A model generated the notes under the pieces. It was given only the letters and a program-made list of their open reading frames with translations, did no database searches and was not told the DNA's origin. From Oscillospiraceae bacterium (GTDB taxonomy: Bacteria > Bacillota > Clostridia > Oscillospirales > Acutalibacteraceae), in contig SVPD01000001.1 of the NCBI GenBank assembly GCA_015066045.1, positions 171,277-235,276 on the forward strand: a stretch of DNA of 64,000 bases. Reading direction: 5' to 3'. Position 1 is the stretch's first letter; every line of letters begins with the position of its first letter. Of this stretch, positions 18,273 to 26,340 are shown one piece after another. A program made the position numbers and the translations under genes.

Positions 18273-19205
18273 ATGCGTATTGCGTTTATGGGAACACCCG
18301 ATTTCTCTGTGGAATGTCTGAAAGCACTTGTAAATTCCGAGCATGAGGTCGTAGGTGTTTTCTGTCAGCCCGATAAGCCCGTCGGCAGAAAACAGGAGCT
18401 TACTCCTCCCGATGTAAAGATAGAGGCGCTCAAGCACGGTCTTGATGTTTATCAGCCTGTTTCTCTCAGAAACGGAAAGGGTGTCAGTATACTTGAAACG
18501 CTCAAGCCCGATCTTGTCGTGGTAGTGGCATACGGAAAAATCCTTCCCGATGACTTTTTAGCGTTTCCGAAATACGGCTGCATAAATGTCCACGCATCGG
18601 TTTTACCGAAATACCGTGGTGCATCTCCTATTCATTATGCGGTTCTTAACGGAGACAAGACAACGGGTGTAACCGTCCAGCAGATGGATTCAGGCATCGA
18701 CACCGGTGATATACTGACGGTCAAAGAGTGTGAAATCGGCATAAACGACACCACAGAATATATGTATGAAGTTTTGGCTCCCTTGGGCGCAGAGGCTATG
18801 ATGGAGACCATAGACCTCATAGAAAAGGGTGAGCTTAAGCCTGTTAAGCAGGATGAAACGAAGGCATCGCACGTCGGTCTTCTCACTAAAGAGATGAGCA
18901 GGATAGATTGGTCTGACACTGCTTTCAATATTCACAATAAAATCCGCGGCCTTTATTCCTGGCCCGGTGCTTCTACAGTGTTAAATGGAAAAACTTTAAA
19001 AATCCATTCATCGGTTTTATGCGAAAAAAAAGGAAATAATAATCCCGGTGCAGTTATCGAAAGCGACGGTAAAATAATCGTCTGCTGCGGCGACAATAAC
19101 ACCGTAGAGCTGAAAACCGTTCAGCTCGAAGGAAAAAAGAGAATGGATGCCTCGGTATTCCTTAACGGCTATCCGATAAAAAAAGGTACGGTACTCGGAT
19201 TATAA
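18273..19205 (+). CDS. fmt: methionyl-tRNA formyltransferase
   Basis: Fmt formylates methionyl initiator tRNA with 10-formyl-tetrahydrofolate. The 310-residue protein starts MRIAFMGTPDFS, has the folate-site motif HASVLPKYRGASPI with catalytic Asn/His context, and the QMDSGIDTGDIL Asp that completes the active site; the C-terminal OB domain binds tRNA. An AAAGGA site precedes the ATG. The priA-def-fmt-zinc protease-rsmB-rlmN-prpC-prkC order is the common Bacillota cluster. Confidence 0.96.
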   Translation: MRIAFMGTPDFSVECLKALVNSEHEVVGVFCQPDKPVGRKQELTPPDVKIEALKHGLDVYQPVSLRNGKGVSILETLKPDLVVVVAYGKILPDDFLAFPKYGCINVHASVLPKYRGASPIHYAVLNGDKTTGVTVQQMDSGIDTGDILTVKECEIGINDTTEYMYEVLAPLGAEAMMETIDLIEKGELKPVKQDETKASHVGLLTKEMSRIDWSDTAFNIHNKIRGLYSWPGASTVLNGKTLKIHSSVLCEKKGNNNPGAVIESDGKIIVCCGDNNTVELKTVQLEGKKRMDASVFLNGYPIKKGTVLGL

Positions 19206-19222
19206 TTTTAAGGTGTGATAAT

Positions 19223-19909
19223 ATGTTATGGTATGATTATTATTATATTGTTCTCGTTCTGCCTGCAGTAATACTTTCTGTCATTGCACAGGCAAAGGTC
19301 AAAAGCACATATAATAAATTTGCCCGTATTTCTAATTCTAAGCATATAACGGGCGCACAGGCAGCATATAATGTTTTGATGCATTACGGCATTACAAATG
19401 TAAAAATAGAATGCGGCAGCGGTAAGCTCAGCGATCATTACGATCCCCGTGTAAACGTAATCAGACTTTCACCCGAGGTTTATTCGGGCTCTTCTATAGC
19501 GAGTATAGGCATTGCCTGTCACGAAGCAGGCCACGCAGCTCAGCACGCACAGAATTATCTTCCCATAAAAGTCAGAAATCTGATTTTACCCGTCGCAAAC
19601 TTCGGCTCGTCGGCAGGCGTCCTTCTGGCGGTTATCGGCTATTTTCTCGGCTTCGGAATTTTAATCGATGTGGGCATTATTCTTTTCGCTGCAGTGGTTG
19701 TTTTCCAGCTGGTGACTCTGCCTATCGAGTTTAATGCGAGCTCGAGAGCTCTCAGGGTAATAGAAGAAACAGAAATGCTTTACAATGAGGAAAGAGCAGG
19801 AGCGAAAAAGGTTTTATCGGCTGCTGCCATGACCTATGTAGCTTCGCTTCTGGTTTCACTGATGTCTCTTATCAGACTCATTCTCCGCACGAACAGCAGA
19901 AGACGTTAA
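19223..19909 (+). CDS. zinc metallopeptidase (YugP/DUF neutral zinc protease family)
   Basis: This 228-residue membrane-bound protein of the neutral zinc metallopeptidase 2 family (YugP-like) begins with a hydrophobic helix starting MLWYDYYYIVLVLPAV and has the zinc motif ACHEAGHAAQHA (HExxH) at about residue 98. Two more membrane segments at about 125-165 and a C-terminal one near 205 follow. The family is often found between fmt and rsmB in Clostridia, as here. The substrate is unknown. Confidence 0.9.
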   Translation: MLWYDYYYIVLVLPAVILSVIAQAKVKSTYNKFARISNSKHITGAQAAYNVLMHYGITNVKIECGSGKLSDHYDPRVNVIRLSPEVYSGSSIASIGIACHEAGHAAQHAQNYLPIKVRNLILPVANFGSSAGVLLAVIGYFLGFGILIDVGIILFAAVVVFQLVTLPIEFNASSRALRVIEETEMLYNEERAGAKKVLSAAAMTYVASLLVSLMSLIRLILRTNSRRR

Positions 19910-19924
19910 ACGAGGTACTTTAAA

Positions 19925-21232
19925 ATGGTGAATGCCCGAAAAATTGCTTTCGAAGCCATACTGAAGCTCGAAAGGGATGCAGCCTTTTCAAATCTGACCT
20001 TAGACGGCTTTCTGAGCAGATATGATATGGAGCCGAGAGATAAAGCTTTGGTATCTGCACTGTTTTACGGGGTTATCGAGAGCAAAATAACGCTGGATTA
20101 TAATTTGTCCCTTTATCTGCAAAAGCCCCTCGCAAAGCTTAAGCCGGAGGCTCTGATTATACTTCGTCTGGGTGCTTATCAGCTTCTTTTTATGGACAAG
20201 ATTCCCTCATCGGCTGCGGTAAATGAAAGCGTTAAGCTCGCTAAAAAATACTGCTCCTACGCTTCCGGCATTATCAATGCCGTGCTGAGAAAAATCGATA
20301 AAAATAAGCTTTGCTTACCCGATAAGAGCGATATGGCCTCATATCTTTCAGTCAGATATTCCTGCGAAAGATGGCTTTGCAATAAATGGATAAACGAATA
20401 CGGTCCCGAAAACACTGTCGGTATTCTTTCTGCCTCCACAGGCTCACCCGACACCTTTGTCCGTGTCAATACTACCGTAATTTCTGCAGATGAGCTTACG
20501 GAAGAGCTGCAAAAGGACGGGGTGGACAGTGAAAAAACCTATCTTGACAATGCATTAAAAATAAAGCTTAACGGAAGAGATGTCGAAAAGCTTTCAGCTT
20601 ATAAAAAGGGCTACTTTCACGTTCAGGACCTGTCTTCACAGTTATGTGTCCGTGCGCTCGATGCGAAAGCAGGGGAGACTGTTTTCGATTTATGCTCGGC
20701 ACCGGGCGGTAAGGCATACACTGCCGCCGAATATATGGAAAACAAGGGAGCTCTTTTCTGCTTCGACAAATATGAAAACAGAGTCCGTTTAATAAATGAC
20801 GGTGCAGCCAGATTAGGTCTTGATATTATTAAGGGAACGGTTTCGGATGCTCTTGTTTACCGCAGTGAGCTCGGAAAAGCAGACAGAGTGTTATGTGATG
20901 TGCCTTGCTCGGGTACAGGGATAATCAGACGTAAGCCGGAAATCAAATACAAGGCCGAAAACGAGCTCGCAGGATTACCCGAAATCCAGTACAGTATACT
21001 TAAAAACGGTGCCCGATACGTTAAAAGCGGAGGCAGGCTCATTTATTCCACCTGCGCACTTTCAAAAAATGAAAACGAGTGTGTTTGCGAAAGATTTCTC
21101 AGTGAAAACAGTGATTTCGTTCCGCTGGCACCTCTTCCGGATATTTCAGACAAAGCGTTTATAACTCTTATGCCGCATATAAATTCGGGCGACGGCTTTT
21201 TTATCGCCTGCTTTGAAAGAAAGAGTGATTAA
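19925..21232 (+). CDS. rsmB: 16S rRNA (cytosine-967-C5)-methyltransferase
   Basis: RsmB (Sun) adds a methyl group to C967 of 16S rRNA. Of 435 residues, about 1 to 130 form the NusB-like RNA-binding domain, and the rest is a Rossmann methyltransferase with SAM loop DLCSAPGGKAYTAA, the CDVPCSGTGIIRR motif and the nucleophile cysteine in YSTCALSKNENE. The stop is immediately followed by the rlmN start. Confidence 0.95.
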   Translation: MVNARKIAFEAILKLERDAAFSNLTLDGFLSRYDMEPRDKALVSALFYGVIESKITLDYNLSLYLQKPLAKLKPEALIILRLGAYQLLFMDKIPSSAAVNESVKLAKKYCSYASGIINAVLRKIDKNKLCLPDKSDMASYLSVRYSCERWLCNKWINEYGPENTVGILSASTGSPDTFVRVNTTVISADELTEELQKDGVDSEKTYLDNALKIKLNGRDVEKLSAYKKGYFHVQDLSSQLCVRALDAKAGETVFDLCSAPGGKAYTAAEYMENKGALFCFDKYENRVRLINDGAARLGLDIIKGTVSDALVYRSELGKADRVLCDVPCSGTGIIRRKPEIKYKAENELAGLPEIQYSILKNGARYVKSGGRLIYSTCALSKNENECVCERFLSENSDFVPLAPLPDISDKAFITLMPHINSGDGFFIACFERKSD

Positions 21233-22258
21233 GTGAAAAAGGATATTAAATCTCTGTCTCTCGATGAGCTGAAAAGTGAACTCATCGAAATGGGAGAAAA
21301 GCCGTTTAAGGCAGGACAGATTTACTTATGGTTACATAAGCATAATGTCGATTCCTTCGATGAAATGACTAACATTTCAAAAGATTTAAGGTCAAATCTC
21401 GAAAAAAATTATGACATTTATACCTGTACTATTGAAAAAAAATTAGTTTCAGTGTATGATGATACAGTTAAGTATTTATTCAGACTTAACGACGGTGAGC
21501 TTATCGAATCTGTCGTAATGAAATATAAATACGGATATACCATCTGTGTCTCAAGTCAGGTCGGCTGCAGGATGGGATGTAACTTCTGCGCATCCGGTAT
21601 AGCGGGCTTTATCAGAAATCTGACACCGTCAGAGATTCTTTCTCAGATTTATGTGGCACAAAAGGATTTATCCGTCAGAATTTCTCACATCGTTATGATG
21701 GGTGTAGGCGAGCCTCTTGATAATTTCGATAATGTGATTAAGTTTCTCAGAATGATTTCAGATGAAAACGGCCTTAATATAGGAATGAGAAATATTTCGC
21801 TTTCTACCTGCGGCGTGGTCAGCGGTATTTATAAGCTGATGGAGGAAAAGCTCCAGCTTACACTTTCCATTTCCTTGCATGCGCCAAACGATGAAATAAG
21901 AAGCAGGACTATGCCCGTAAATAATAAATGGAACATAGATGAGCTTCTCAGTGCCTGCAGAGACTACATAAAAGAAACAAACAGACGTATTTCTTTCGAA
22001 TATGCTATGATAAGCGGAGTAAACGACAGTGATGCGTGTGCTAAAGAGCTTGCCTCGAGGCTGAAGGGTATGCTTTGTCACGTTAATCTTATACCGGTTA
22101 ATTCCGTGAAGGAAAGAGACTACAGAAAAAGCAATAAGGAAAGAATCGTTTCATTCATAAAAATACTCGAGAAAAACGGTATTAACGCCACTGTCAGACG
22201 TACTCTGGGCAGTGACATAAACGCCTCCTGCGGGCAGCTTCGCAGAGGCGAAAAATAA
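21233..22258 (+). CDS. rlmN: 23S rRNA/tRNA adenine-C2 methyltransferase RlmN
   Basis: RlmN is a radical SAM enzyme that methylates A2503 of 23S rRNA and A37 of some tRNAs. The 341-residue protein has the iron-sulfur motif CRMGCNFC (about residue 108), the GVGEPLDNFDN motif, and the late cysteine in SDINASCGQL that carries the methyl group. It starts with GTG directly after the rsmB stop, which points to coupled translation. Confidence 0.95.
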   Translation: MKKDIKSLSLDELKSELIEMGEKPFKAGQIYLWLHKHNVDSFDEMTNISKDLRSNLEKNYDIYTCTIEKKLVSVYDDTVKYLFRLNDGELIESVVMKYKYGYTICVSSQVGCRMGCNFCASGIAGFIRNLTPSEILSQIYVAQKDLSVRISHIVMMGVGEPLDNFDNVIKFLRMISDENGLNIGMRNISLSTCGVVSGIYKLMEEKLQLTLSISLHAPNDEIRSRTMPVNNKWNIDELLSACRDYIKETNRRISFEYAMISGVNDSDACAKELASRLKGMLCHVNLIPVNSVKERDYRKSNKERIVSFIKILEKNGINATVRRTLGSDINASCGQLRRGEK

Positions 22259-22277
22259 ACGAAAGGAGAAAGCTTCT

Positions 22278-23006
22278 ATGAAAATTACCGGTAAAACCGA
22301 TATCGGTGCAGTCAGAAGTAAAAATGAAGATGCTTTTGATTACGGTGTTTTACCCGACGGTACCGTATGGGGCATCGTCTGCGACGGTATGGGCGGTGTG
22401 CACGGCGGAAAGGTAGCCAGTGCCGCAGCTATCGAGATGGTAAGCGAAAAAATCAAAAAATGCTATAATCCGTCTATGTCGGTTACCTCTCTGGAAAATC
22501 TTCTTCTTTCTGCTATAACCACGGCTAATGTGGACGTTTTTGACAGAGGAGTTTACGACAGTTCACTAAAGGGAATGGGCACTACTATCGTGGCAGTCCT
22601 GATAAAAGGCAACGAGGCCTGCATAGCACATGTGGGCGATAGCAGAGCATACATAATGGATAAAGACTCCATAAGACAGATAACAAAGGATCATTCCTTG
22701 GTTCAGGAAATGCTCGATAAAGGTCAGATTACCAAAGAAGAATATGAAAACAATCCTATTAAAAACATAATTACCCGAGCGATGGGTGTGGAAGAGGGCA
22801 TAGATATTGAGTTTGATTATGTCTGTCTGCAGGAGGGCGAATGTATGCTTCTGTGTACGGACGGTCTCAGCGGTATGATAAGCGACAGACATATACACGA
22901 AATTTATTTGTCCACAGATTTCGATTCACTGGCACAGAAATATATCGACGAAGCTAACAGTAATGGCGGCAAGGATAACATTACGGTCGTAATTATGGAA
23001 GGGTAA
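22278..23006 (+). CDS. prpC: PP2C-type protein phosphatase (Stp1/PrpC)
   Basis: This metal-dependent serine/threonine phosphatase of 242 residues reverses phosphorylation by the PASTA kinase encoded next. PP2C motifs are visible in order: RSKNEDAF, VCDGMGGVHGG, HVGDSRAY, TKDHSLV, CTDGLSGM and GGKDNITVV, giving the Asp ligands for two or three Mn ions. It ends 12 bases before the kinase gene, the standard phosphatase-kinase pair. Confidence 0.96.
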   Translation: MKITGKTDIGAVRSKNEDAFDYGVLPDGTVWGIVCDGMGGVHGGKVASAAAIEMVSEKIKKCYNPSMSVTSLENLLLSAITTANVDVFDRGVYDSSLKGMGTTIVAVLIKGNEACIAHVGDSRAYIMDKDSIRQITKDHSLVQEMLDKGQITKEEYENNPIKNIITRAMGVEEGIDIEFDYVCLQEGECMLLCTDGLSGMISDRHIHEIYLSTDFDSLAQKYIDEANSNGGKDNITVVIMEG

Positions 23007-23017
23007 GGTAAAGATTT

Positions 23018-25072
23018 ATGGAAAATTATGTAGGAAAGCGTATCGACGGAAGATATGAAATTATCGAAATAATCGGCGTCGGAGGCATGGCGGTCGTTTA
23101 CAAGGCCTTTGATAACATTGATCACAGAATAGTGGCAGTCAAAATTCTTAAGGATGAGTTTCTCGCCAATGAGGATTTCAGACGCAGATTCAAAAACGAA
23201 TCAAAGGCTATCGCTGTCTTGTCACATCCGAACATAGTCAAGGTTTTCGATGTCAGCTACGGCAATATGATCCAGTATATCGTAATGGAATATGTCGAGG
23301 GCATCTCGCTTAAAGAATATATCGAGCAGCAGGGCAGAGTGAACCCCCGTGAGGCTATTTACTATGTCACACAGATACTCCGTGCCTTACAGCACGCTCA
23401 CGATAAGGGCATAGTTCACAGAGATATCAAGCCTCAGAACATTATGCTCATTTCCGACGGTACTATTAAGGTGACTGACTTCGGCATCGCCCGTTTCAGC
23501 CGCAGCGAAACCAGAACTATGACCGACGGTGCTATCGGCTCTGTTCACTATATAAGCCCCGAGCAGGCCAAGGGCAGTCACACTGACGCTAAAACCGACC
23601 TGTATTCTGTAGGCGTAATGCTTTACGAAATGCTCACAGGCACGCTTCCCTTCCAGTCTGACAATGCCGTTTCCGTGGCTCTTATGCAGCTTCAGAACGA
23701 TCCTGTGAAGCCCCGTGAAATTAACCCCGATATACCTGTAGGCTTAGAGCAGATTATAATCAGAGCTATGCAGAAAAACCAGAGCGACAGATATCAGTCT
23801 GCATCTGAAATTCTCAGAGATATAGAGGAATATAAAAAGAATCCGAATATCAAGTTTGATTATTCATATTTTACGGGTACACAGCCCGACCAGATAACAG
23901 AAACTGATGAAGATATCAAGGTTGCTACCCCCGTCGTAACCAGAGCGGAAACAGTTATTGAGCCTCTGAGCGACGATTCCGCCGATGATGAAGAGGACGA
24001 CAGTGCCAAAAAGAAAACCATCGCAGTGCTTTGCGGTGTTCTCGGTGCTCTGGTAATCTTTGCGGTTATACTTATCTCTATGTTCCTTCCCGGCTCAGGT
24101 AAAATTAACGTGCCGAATGTCGTTGGTCTCAACTTCTATAATCAGGTTATGAATCAGCCTGCCTATGCCGACTTTAATTTTGAGCCTATAATTGACGATG
24201 AAAGCGATGCCGAAGCCGGTACCATCCTCAGACAGGAGCCCGCTTCCGGCAAGGCTGACAAAAATTCCACTATCAAAATTTACATCTCCGCTTCCTCCAC
24301 TCAGGTAGAGGTTCCCGATGTATACGGCAAAGAATACACCTCTGCCGATGCGGTTATCCGCGGAAAAGGCCTCGAAACCACTGTCGTAAAGGAAAGAAAC
24401 GAAGAGGTCAAAGTCGGCTCAGTTATCAAAACCTATCCCGCAAAGGGCGAAATGGTACCCGCCGGCTCGACGATTACTATTTATGTAGCCACAAGTGAAG
24501 ATGTAGAGCCTGTAGCCGTTCCTAATCTTATCGGTATGACAGTAGCACAGGCAAGAGCTCTTCTTGCCGAAGCCGGTCTGACTCTCGACACTACCAGAAC
24601 AGAATACAGAGGCAGTGCCGAGCCTGCAGGCAAAATTATCGGTCACGAGTATATCGGTGAAATGGTACTTCCCGGCACAAGAGTGGCAGTTTACGTAAGT
24701 ACAGGTAAGATTCCCGAAACGACGGATGAAACCACCGAGGAAGAGGAGACGGAGGAAACCGAGGAAGAGAAGACAACCAGAGAAAAGAAAACTACCCGTC
24801 CCACTACGACTAAGCCGACTACTACCAAGCCTACAACCACTAAGCCGACCACTACCAAGCCGTCTACAACTCAGCCCAGCACTACCAAGCCGTCTACAAC
24901 TCAGCCCAGCACTACCAAACCTTCTACTACTCAGCCCACTACTACCGAGCCCACTACCACCAAGCCTACAACCACAGAGCCGACCACGACTCAGCCTACT
25001 ACAGAGGCTACGGCACCCGTACAGGCTCAGGATACTACTCAGGCAGAGCAGCCCGTAAACGGTGAGCAGTAA
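23018..25072 (+). CDS. prkC: PASTA-domain Ser/Thr protein kinase
   Basis: This 684-residue membrane kinase senses cell-wall fragments through external PASTA domains and signals growth, division and germination. The N-terminal kinase (1 to 275) has GVGGMAVVYKA, the AVKIL lysine, HRDIKPQN and DFGIAR motifs. An acidic linker leads to one membrane helix at about 332 to 357, then three PASTA domains (about 364-430, 432-500, 503-570). The last 110 residues are a threonine-, proline- and lysine-rich low-complexity tail with TTTKP-type repeats, unusual for the family and possibly wall-spanning or glycosylated. Its stop overlaps the rsgA start. Confidence 0.94.
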   Translation: MENYVGKRIDGRYEIIEIIGVGGMAVVYKAFDNIDHRIVAVKILKDEFLANEDFRRRFKNESKAIAVLSHPNIVKVFDVSYGNMIQYIVMEYVEGISLKEYIEQQGRVNPREAIYYVTQILRALQHAHDKGIVHRDIKPQNIMLISDGTIKVTDFGIARFSRSETRTMTDGAIGSVHYISPEQAKGSHTDAKTDLYSVGVMLYEMLTGTLPFQSDNAVSVALMQLQNDPVKPREINPDIPVGLEQIIIRAMQKNQSDRYQSASEILRDIEEYKKNPNIKFDYSYFTGTQPDQITETDEDIKVATPVVTRAETVIEPLSDDSADDEEDDSAKKKTIAVLCGVLGALVIFAVILISMFLPGSGKINVPNVVGLNFYNQVMNQPAYADFNFEPIIDDESDAEAGTILRQEPASGKADKNSTIKIYISASSTQVEVPDVYGKEYTSADAVIRGKGLETTVVKERNEEVKVGSVIKTYPAKGEMVPAGSTITIYVATSEDVEPVAVPNLIGMTVAQARALLAEAGLTLDTTRTEYRGSAEPAGKIIGHEYIGEMVLPGTRVAVYVSTGKIPETTDETTEEEETEETEEEKTTREKKTTRPTTTKPTTTKPTTTKPTTTKPSTTQPSTTKPSTTQPSTTKPSTTQPTTTEPTTTKPTTTEPTTTQPTTEATAPVQAQDTTQAEQPVNGEQ
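24851..24940 (+). repeat. 30-base tandem repeat in the prkC tail
   Basis: Bases 24851-24880 and 24881-24910 are identical 30-base units, and 24911-24940 is a third, diverged copy. Each encodes ten residues of the Thr/Pro/Ser-rich tail. Identical adjacent copies are prone to gain or loss by slippage, so the tail length may vary between strains in steps of ten residues without breaking the frame. Confidence 0.9.
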
Positions 25073-25953
25073 TGCAGCAGGAAGGCATAATAATTAAAGG
25101 CATCGGAGGTTTCTATTATGTAGAGACCTCCAGCGGTGTTTTTGAGTGTAAGGCAAAGGGCAAATTCAGAAAAGAAAAAATATCACCTCTTACAGGTGAT
25201 AAGGTCACTATAACTCTGAGAGAAGATAAAGAAAACACTATCGATGAAATTCATCCCAGAAAAAACAAGCTGACGAGACCTCCCGTAGCTAATATAGATA
25301 AGCTTATGATAGTAGTTTCGTCAGATAAGCCTGCTCCGAACTATCCGGTTATAGATAAAATGACTGTGCTCGCCGAAAAGAATAACATCGAGCCCGTAAT
25401 AGTTATAACGAAAACAGATCTGGCAGACTGTCAGCAGCTTTATAAAACATACGCCTCTACAGGCTACAGAGTTTATCTTTATTCTGATGTGAATGACACA
25501 TCTATGCTCGATAGCATAAAAAGCGAATTAAAGGGGTGTATTACCGCCTTTACGGGAAATTCAGGTGTAGGTAAGTCTACTCTTATTAACGCTCTCAGCG
25601 GCGATTTAAGCCTTAAAACGGGAGATATCAGTGACAAGCTCGGCAGAGGACGTCACACTACCAGACAGGCGGAAATTTTTCATATCGGAGAAGGCTCGGT
25701 TATAGATACTGCAGGGTTTTCGAGCATAGATTTTTCTAACGACAATGTGATTTTATCACGTGAGCTGGAGCTTTATTTCAGAGAGTTTGCCGATTACATC
25801 GGTGAATGTAAATTTACCGGCTGCGCTCATCTGGGTGAAAAGGGCTGCCGTATATGTGCTCTTGTCGAAGAAGGAATAATCAGCAGAAACAGATATGAAA
25901 GCTATCTGCAGTTTTATAACGAGCAAAAAAATCTTAAAGAATGGAATCTGTGA
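25072..25953 (+). CDS. rsgA: ribosome small subunit-dependent GTPase A
   Basis: RsgA is a circularly permuted GTPase that checks late 30S subunit maturation. The 293-residue protein has an N-terminal OB domain, then G4 (TKTD) ahead of G1 (GNSGVGKSTLIN) and G3 (DTAGF), which shows the permutation, and a C-terminal zinc finger with ligands in ECKFTGCAH and GCRIC. The ATG shares one base with the prkC stop. In Bacillus the same prpC-prkC-rsgA order leads on to spoVM, as here. Confidence 0.96.
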   Translation: MQQEGIIIKGIGGFYYVETSSGVFECKAKGKFRKEKISPLTGDKVTITLREDKENTIDEIHPRKNKLTRPPVANIDKLMIVVSSDKPAPNYPVIDKMTVLAEKNNIEPVIVITKTDLADCQQLYKTYASTGYRVYLYSDVNDTSMLDSIKSELKGCITAFTGNSGVGKSTLINALSGDLSLKTGDISDKLGRGRHTTRQAEIFHIGEGSVIDTAGFSSIDFSNDNVILSRELELYFREFADYIGECKFTGCAHLGEKGCRICALVEEGIISRNRYESYLQFYNEQKNLKEWNL

Positions 25954-25956
25954 CCT

Positions 25957-25985
25957 TTCACCTTTTTCAGTATCAACCGTATAAT
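25957..25985 (+). promoter_or_regulatory. possible promoter for the small-protein/spoVM unit
   Basis: TATAAT at 25980-25985 lies 17 bases after TTCACC (25957-25962), which matches the -35 consensus at four of six places. It starts just after the rsgA stop and precedes the 49-residue membrane protein gene by about 38 bases. Confidence 0.5.
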
Positions 25986-26002
25986 GTTAGTAGAATACGG
26001 TT
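25975..26002. promoter_or_regulatory. perfect inverted repeat overlapping the -10 box
   Basis: AACCGTAT (25975-25982) and ATACGGTT (25995-26002) are exact inverse complements with 12 bases between them. The left arm overlaps the TATAAT box and the right arm covers the expected transcription start, the usual place for a repressor operator. As RNA it would only partly be transcribed, so a DNA site is the more natural reading. Confidence 0.55.
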
Positions 26003-26022
26003 ATACGAAAGGGGATGATAGC

Positions 26023-26172
26023 ATGTCAAAACTGCGTCCGTGTCTGAAAGGACTTGTCTTTACTGCTTTTGGCGCCGGTATAATTCTTGCACTTTGTATT
26101 CCGGTTAAGGTTATGCTTTTCATCCTTGCTTTGATGCTTATCATTTTAGGAATAACTTGTTCCTTTAAATGA
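26023..26172 (+). CDS. 49-residue membrane protein of unknown function
   Basis: ATG 26023 follows a GAAAGGGGATGATAGC ribosome site and opens a 49-residue frame, MSKLRPCLKG onward. It is positively charged at the front and has two hydrophobic stretches (about 10-27 and 29-46) that could form a hairpin in the membrane. I do not recognise a family. It sits between rsgA and the spoVM-like gene and shares their small transcription unit, so a spore-envelope role is possible but unproven. A longer in-frame start at 25984 lies on the promoter and is rejected. Confidence 0.65.
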   Translation: MSKLRPCLKGLVFTAFGAGIILALCIPVKVMLFILALMLIILGITCSFK

Positions 26173-26201
26173 ACGGGTATTTTTGTTTGGAGGTAAGGCA
26201 T

Positions 26202-26279
26202 ATGAAGGTTGTAATCGTCAGGAGTCCGAAAGCTTTAAAGAGCATCCTGAAAATCATTTTTAATATCAAAGAAAGTTAA
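26202..26279 (+). CDS. spoVM: SpoVM-like amphipathic spore peptide (25 residues)
   Basis: A 25-codon gene begins at ATG 26202 after a GGAGGT site (26189-26194). Its product starts MKVVIVRSPKALK and ends FNIKES. Like SpoVM of Bacillus (26 residues), it is a short amphipathic helix with proline at position 9 followed by lysine. SpoVM recognises the curved outer forespore membrane and anchors SpoIVA so that coat and cortex assemble. The position downstream of prpC-prkC-rsgA matches the Bacillus spoVM locus, and a strong terminator follows 5 bases later. I base the call on length, Pro9, charge pattern and synteny together. Confidence 0.82.
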   Translation: MKVVIVRSPKALKSILKIIFNIKES

Positions 26280-26284
26280 AGCAT

Positions 26285-26327
26285 AAAAAGCAGGAGGCGT
26301 TATATAATCCGAACCTCCTGCTTTTTT
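26285..26327 (+). terminator. rho-independent terminator after spoVM
   Basis: AAAAAGCAGGAGG (26285-26297) pairs with CCTCCTGCTTTTT (26314-26326), a 13-base-pair stem with a run of T on the descending side. It closes the unit before ttcA, which starts 14 bases later. Confidence 0.92.
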
Positions 26328-26340
26328 CACAGGTAAAAAT

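Noticed and set aside
24726..25058. Leu/Pro/Arg-rich 110-residue frame inside the prkC tail
   Set aside because: It is the +1 shadow of the Thr/Pro repeat; the kinase frame explains the sequence.
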